Part shown: positions 24,698-26,456 of the stretch, piece by piece | Layout: every line of letters starts with the position of its first letter | How positions within the stretch are numbered: the stretch's first letter is position 1 | NCBI GenBank assembly: GCA_937952445.1 | Contig: CALGAA010000022.1 | Coordinates: 1 to 26,456, forward strand | Direction of reading: 5' to 3' | Source of the DNA: an uncultured Bacteroidota bacterium | Lineage (GTDB): Bacteria; Bacteroidota; Bacteroidia; Chitinophagales; Saprospiraceae | DNA length: 26,456 nucleotides | The notes under the pieces: model-generated | Told to the model about the DNA's origin: nothing | The model's input: only the letters and a program-made list of their open reading frames with translations | The model's database searches: none | Program-made: the position numbers and the translations under genes

Positions 24698-25639
24698 TTA
24701 TTTTGCACGTCTGAGTCGTTCCGCTTCCCAACCGTGATCGATGTATTCCCACCTGAATTGGTCGTCTTTAACCCGGATCGACATAAAACCTTCCGGGGTG
24801 TTGTGTCTTCTCCCTTTCCAGCCATTGCCGGCGATCGATCCGCCGGTGATATAGTGAGTGACATCATTGGCTAATCCATATTCTTTCCAATGGATGTGCC
24901 CTTGCAGAATCAATTTGAGATTGTGATCTTTCAAGATCTTAAATGCCTCGTGGGCATTGGAGACCGTACGAGGATTTCCTCCGTTGATTTGGGTGAATAC
25001 ACAGACCATGGGCAAATGGGTGGTAATCACGATCGGGGTCTTTTTGTCCACAGATTGTATGTGAGACTCCAACCATTCGAGCTGTGCTTTGTGATAGTAT
25101 CCTTTGTACTTTTTATCCGGAGTAACTTCGAGCGAATTGAGTGTGATGAAATGCCATCCTTTGTGGTCAAAGGCATAGTAGGTGTTGCCAAAATATCTTT
25201 CCCACATGCCATACTTGTAATCGGGATGGTCCGGGCCTTCCGGGCTTTCTTCATAAATCCCAAAAAGATCGTGGTTCCCGATGCAGTTGTATACGGGCAT
25301 TTTAAAACTTTTGCTCATTTCCGCATACAATTTAAAGAGGCTGTCGCTTTTGTCAAACTGGCCGCGCATGACGTCGTAGACCAGGTCGCCGCCCGTAATC
25401 ACAAAATCAGGATTCATTTTGTTGACCTTATCTATAGCCATTTGAAAACCATCCGGCGCATCCCGGTCCGGGCGGATGTGGATATCGGTCAGGAAAGAAA
25501 AATCAAAATCCTGATTGGACGGATTGATGTGGCTGGCACCTCCATGGGTAGGGTTGAAGCTCATGAGAGGAGCTGCCATGGTGGCCAATCCGGCTTTTTT
25601 CAAAAATGAACGTCTGCTTGATTTGTGGTGATCTCTCAT
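24698..25639 (-). CDS. Tat-exported calcineurin-like metallophosphoesterase
   Basis: The 313-residue product starts at an ATG at 25639. A twin-arginine signal SRRSFLKKAG (Arg9-Arg10) and hydrophobic stretch to about residue 27 send it folded to the periplasm. The metallophosphoesterase motifs occur in order: FLTDIHI (Asp52, His54), GGDLVYD (Asp85), GNHD (121-124), THLPMV and GHIHWKEY. Together they form a complete two-metal site. Substrate cannot be told; relatives include phosphodiesterases and purple-phosphatase-like enzymes. It is a single gene, with a -7 box at 25654-25661 and the GxxExxY locus upstream. A TCCTCA/TGAGGA inverted repeat (24663-24689) lies just after its stop codon and could help end the transcript. 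Confidence 0.93.
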   Translation of the reverse strand: MRDHHKSSRRSFLKKAGLATMAAPLMSFNPTHGGASHINPSNQDFDFSFLTDIHIRPDRDAPDGFQMAIDKVNKMNPDFVITGGDLVYDVMRGQFDKSDSLFKLYAEMSKSFKMPVYNCIGNHDLFGIYEESPEGPDHPDYKYGMWERYFGNTYYAFDHKGWHFITLNSLEVTPDKKYKGYYHKAQLEWLESHIQSVDKKTPIVITTHLPMVCVFTQINGGNPRTVSNAHEAFKILKDHNLKLILQGHIHWKEYGLANDVTHYITGGSIAGNGWKGRRHNTPEGFMSIRVKDDQFRWEYIDHGWEAERLRRAK

Positions 25640-25653
25640 GATGTGGCTTATAG

Positions 25654-25661
25654 CAAAAGTA
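25654..25661 (-). promoter_or_regulatory. -7 promoter box (TAnnTTTG) of metallophosphoesterase gene
   Basis: The minus strand reads TACTTTTG, a full match to TAnnTTTG, only 14 bases before the ATG, so the leader would be under 10 bases. The upstream promoter half lies within about 35 bp of the left repeat array. Confidence 0.4.
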
Positions 25662-25694
25662 GCTAATGTAGTTATTTAATAACATACTTATCCA

Positions 25695-25786
25695 TTGTCA
25701 GCATCACGGATTTGCACGGATGGTGGGATTACACGGATGGTTGTCGGAATCACGGATTTGCACGGATGATGGGATTACACGGATGT
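25695..25786 (+). repeat. Left tandem array, two 46-bp units
   Basis: Two head-to-tail 46-bp units occupy 25695-25740 and 25741-25786, beginning TTGTCAGCATCACGGATT and TTGTCGGAATCACGGATT. They differ at only a few positions. Each unit contains the heptamer CACGGAT three times, so it is itself built from smaller direct repeats. There are no unique spacers between units, so this is not a CRISPR array. The array ends 31 bp from the GxxExxY stop codon. Confidence 0.9.
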
Positions 25787-25817
25787 AGCATAACTTCTTC
25801 ATACAGGTAACTCGACT

Positions 25818-26198
25818 TCATAAGACCAGTCGTTTAAACGTTAATGACTTGCTTCCAAAATTTATTAACAGTCCCACTTCCATTCTGTATGCCTTGAGAT
25901 AATTTAATATCTGTGCCACATGTACGTCCTCTAAGTTAATACGTGCTTTGATTTCAACCAGGACTTTTCCTTCGACAACAAAATCTGCTCTTCGGGTTCC
26001 AATAGGTTGGGGTAAGGATCTATAGAAAATCTGCTGTTCTATTTCCCGACCGAAGTTTAAACCTCTTTGTGACATTTCCCAGGCTAATGCTCTTTGGTAG
26101 ATCACTTCCTGAAAACCATTTCCCAGGAAATTGTGGACATCGAAAGATGCGCCAATAATTTTCTCAGTAATTTCTTCATATTTGAGTTTTTCACCCAT
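25818..26198 (-). CDS. GxxExxY protein, PD-(D/E)XK-nuclease-like, repeat-bracketed
   Basis: The 126-residue product starts at an ATG at 26198 and has the full length of the GxxExxY family. The name-giving motif is GFQEVIY (Gly28, Glu31, Tyr34). A PD-(D/E)XK-like core follows: ADFVVEGKVLVEIKA with Asp72, Glu82 and Lys84, then the QILNYLKAYRMEVGLLINFG helix-strand end. The fold suggests a small nuclease-type domain, but no activity is established for the family. Base composition is visibly more A+T-rich than in the neighbouring genes. Tandem 46-bp repeats lie on both sides, and a degenerate inverted copy covers the start codon at 26196-26237, so the gene appears to travel with, or depend on, this repeat family. 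No partner gene is adjacent. Confidence 0.9.
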   Translation of the reverse strand: MGEKLKYEEITEKIIGASFDVHNFLGNGFQEVIYQRALAWEMSQRGLNFGREIEQQIFYRSLPQPIGTRRADFVVEGKVLVEIKARINLEDVHVAQILNYLKAYRMEVGLLINFGSKSLTFKRLVL

Positions 26199-26237
26199 CC
26201 GTGAAATCCATTAATCCCAAAGTTTCGTGATTTTGAC
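26196..26237 (-). repeat. Degenerate inverted copy of the 46-bp repeat at the GxxExxY start
   Basis: Read on the plus strand, ATCCGTGAAATCCAT here matches the reverse complement of the right-hand unit (ATCCGTGTAATCCAT) at 14 of 15 positions. The far end CGTGATTTTGAC matches CGTGATGCTGAC at 10 of 12; the middle has diverged. Its first three bases are the complement of the GxxExxY ATG, so start codon and repeat edge coincide. Confidence 0.65.
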
Positions 26238-26296
26238 TTTCAGAAGCATCTATTATCAGGTCCATTATTTCGTTTAAGAAAGCCCTTCTTTTAGGG

Positions 26297-26306
26297 AGGT
26301 TAACCT
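26297..26306. other. Perfect 10-bp palindrome upstream of GxxExxY gene
   Basis: AGGTTAACCT is its own reverse complement. It lies about 100 bases before the GxxExxY start and 61 bases from the right array, preceded by a small CCCT/AGGG fold-back. It could be an operator; nothing else supports this. Confidence 0.25.
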
Positions 26307-26366
26307 AATGAATTCTTAAATATACGATAATTTTCTAAAATTTAAAGGGCGATCCGGTGTCATTTA

Positions 26367-26456
26367 TTGTCAGCATCACGGATTTGCGCGGATGGATGGA
26401 TTACACGGATATTTGTCAGCATCACGGATTTGCACGGATGATTGGATTACACGGAT
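26367..26456 (+). repeat. Right tandem array of 46-bp units (continues beyond window)
   Basis: One full unit (26367-26412, beginning TTGTCAGCATCACGGATT) is followed by a second that is cut by the window end after 44 bases (26413-26456). Orientation is the same as in the left array. The first unit carries GCGCGGAT where others have GCACGGAT. Total copy number cannot be told from this window. Confidence 0.9.

Noticed and set aside
25695..25786. CRISPR-like repeats
   Set aside because: Units are directly abutting with no unique spacers, and no cas genes are present.

Overview
The window reads as a chromosomal segment of a Bacteroidota bacterium, possibly from the Saprospiria/Cytophagia side; that finer placement is inference only. 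The evidence is a SusC/SusD outer-membrane pair, six TAnnTTTG-type -7 boxes in front of genes, an M3B PepF, a Bacteroidota-style YbiT-like ABC-F protein, and a DUF1549/DUF1553 plus DUF1501 operon of the kind shared by Planctomycetota and environmental Bacteroidota. I see no rRNA, tRNA, phage genes, transposase or CRISPR array.

Layout. (1) Positions 1-5065, minus strand: a three-gene operon for secreted or membrane haem proteins. It encodes a DUF1549/DUF1553 'planctomycete-type cytochrome' protein, then a Tat-exported DUF1501 protein, then a membrane protein with a haem-c motif and the start of a leucine-rich region; this last gene runs off the left edge. (2) 5593-7233, plus: an ABC-F ATPase whose second ATPase half is degenerate. 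(3) 7552-10499: oligoendopeptidase F and an alkyltransferase-like DNA-damage protein on the minus strand, and a divergent TrpF-like protein without the expected catalytic residues. (4) 10892-12349, plus: an aldehyde dehydrogenase. (5) 12640-15259: rsmA diverges from a pdxA-lspA pair. (6) 15507-15866, minus: a DUF488 protein. (7) 16103-18115, plus: uvrB with a terminator. (8) 18293-22818, plus: a susC-susD pair preceded by a perfect inverted repeat. (9) 23235-24446, minus: an Fsr-like MFS efflux pump that meets susD tail to tail over a strong hairpin terminator. (10) 24698-25639, minus: a Tat-exported metallophosphoesterase. (11) 25695-26456: a GxxExxY (PD-(D/E)XK-like) gene bracketed by tandem 46-bp repeats.

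Most of the middle is housekeeping: rRNA methylation, vitamin B6 synthesis, lipoprotein processing, nucleotide excision repair. The accessory parts are the cytochrome/DUF1501 operon, the SusCD pair and the repeat-bracketed GxxExxY locus. The last is the best candidate for a poorly described system: its start codon lies at the edge of a degenerate inverted repeat copy, and same-orientation arrays lie on both sides. The clearest protein-level oddities are the asymmetric ABC-F, in which only one of two composite ATP sites looks complete, and the TrpF-like protein without its catalytic Cys and Asp.
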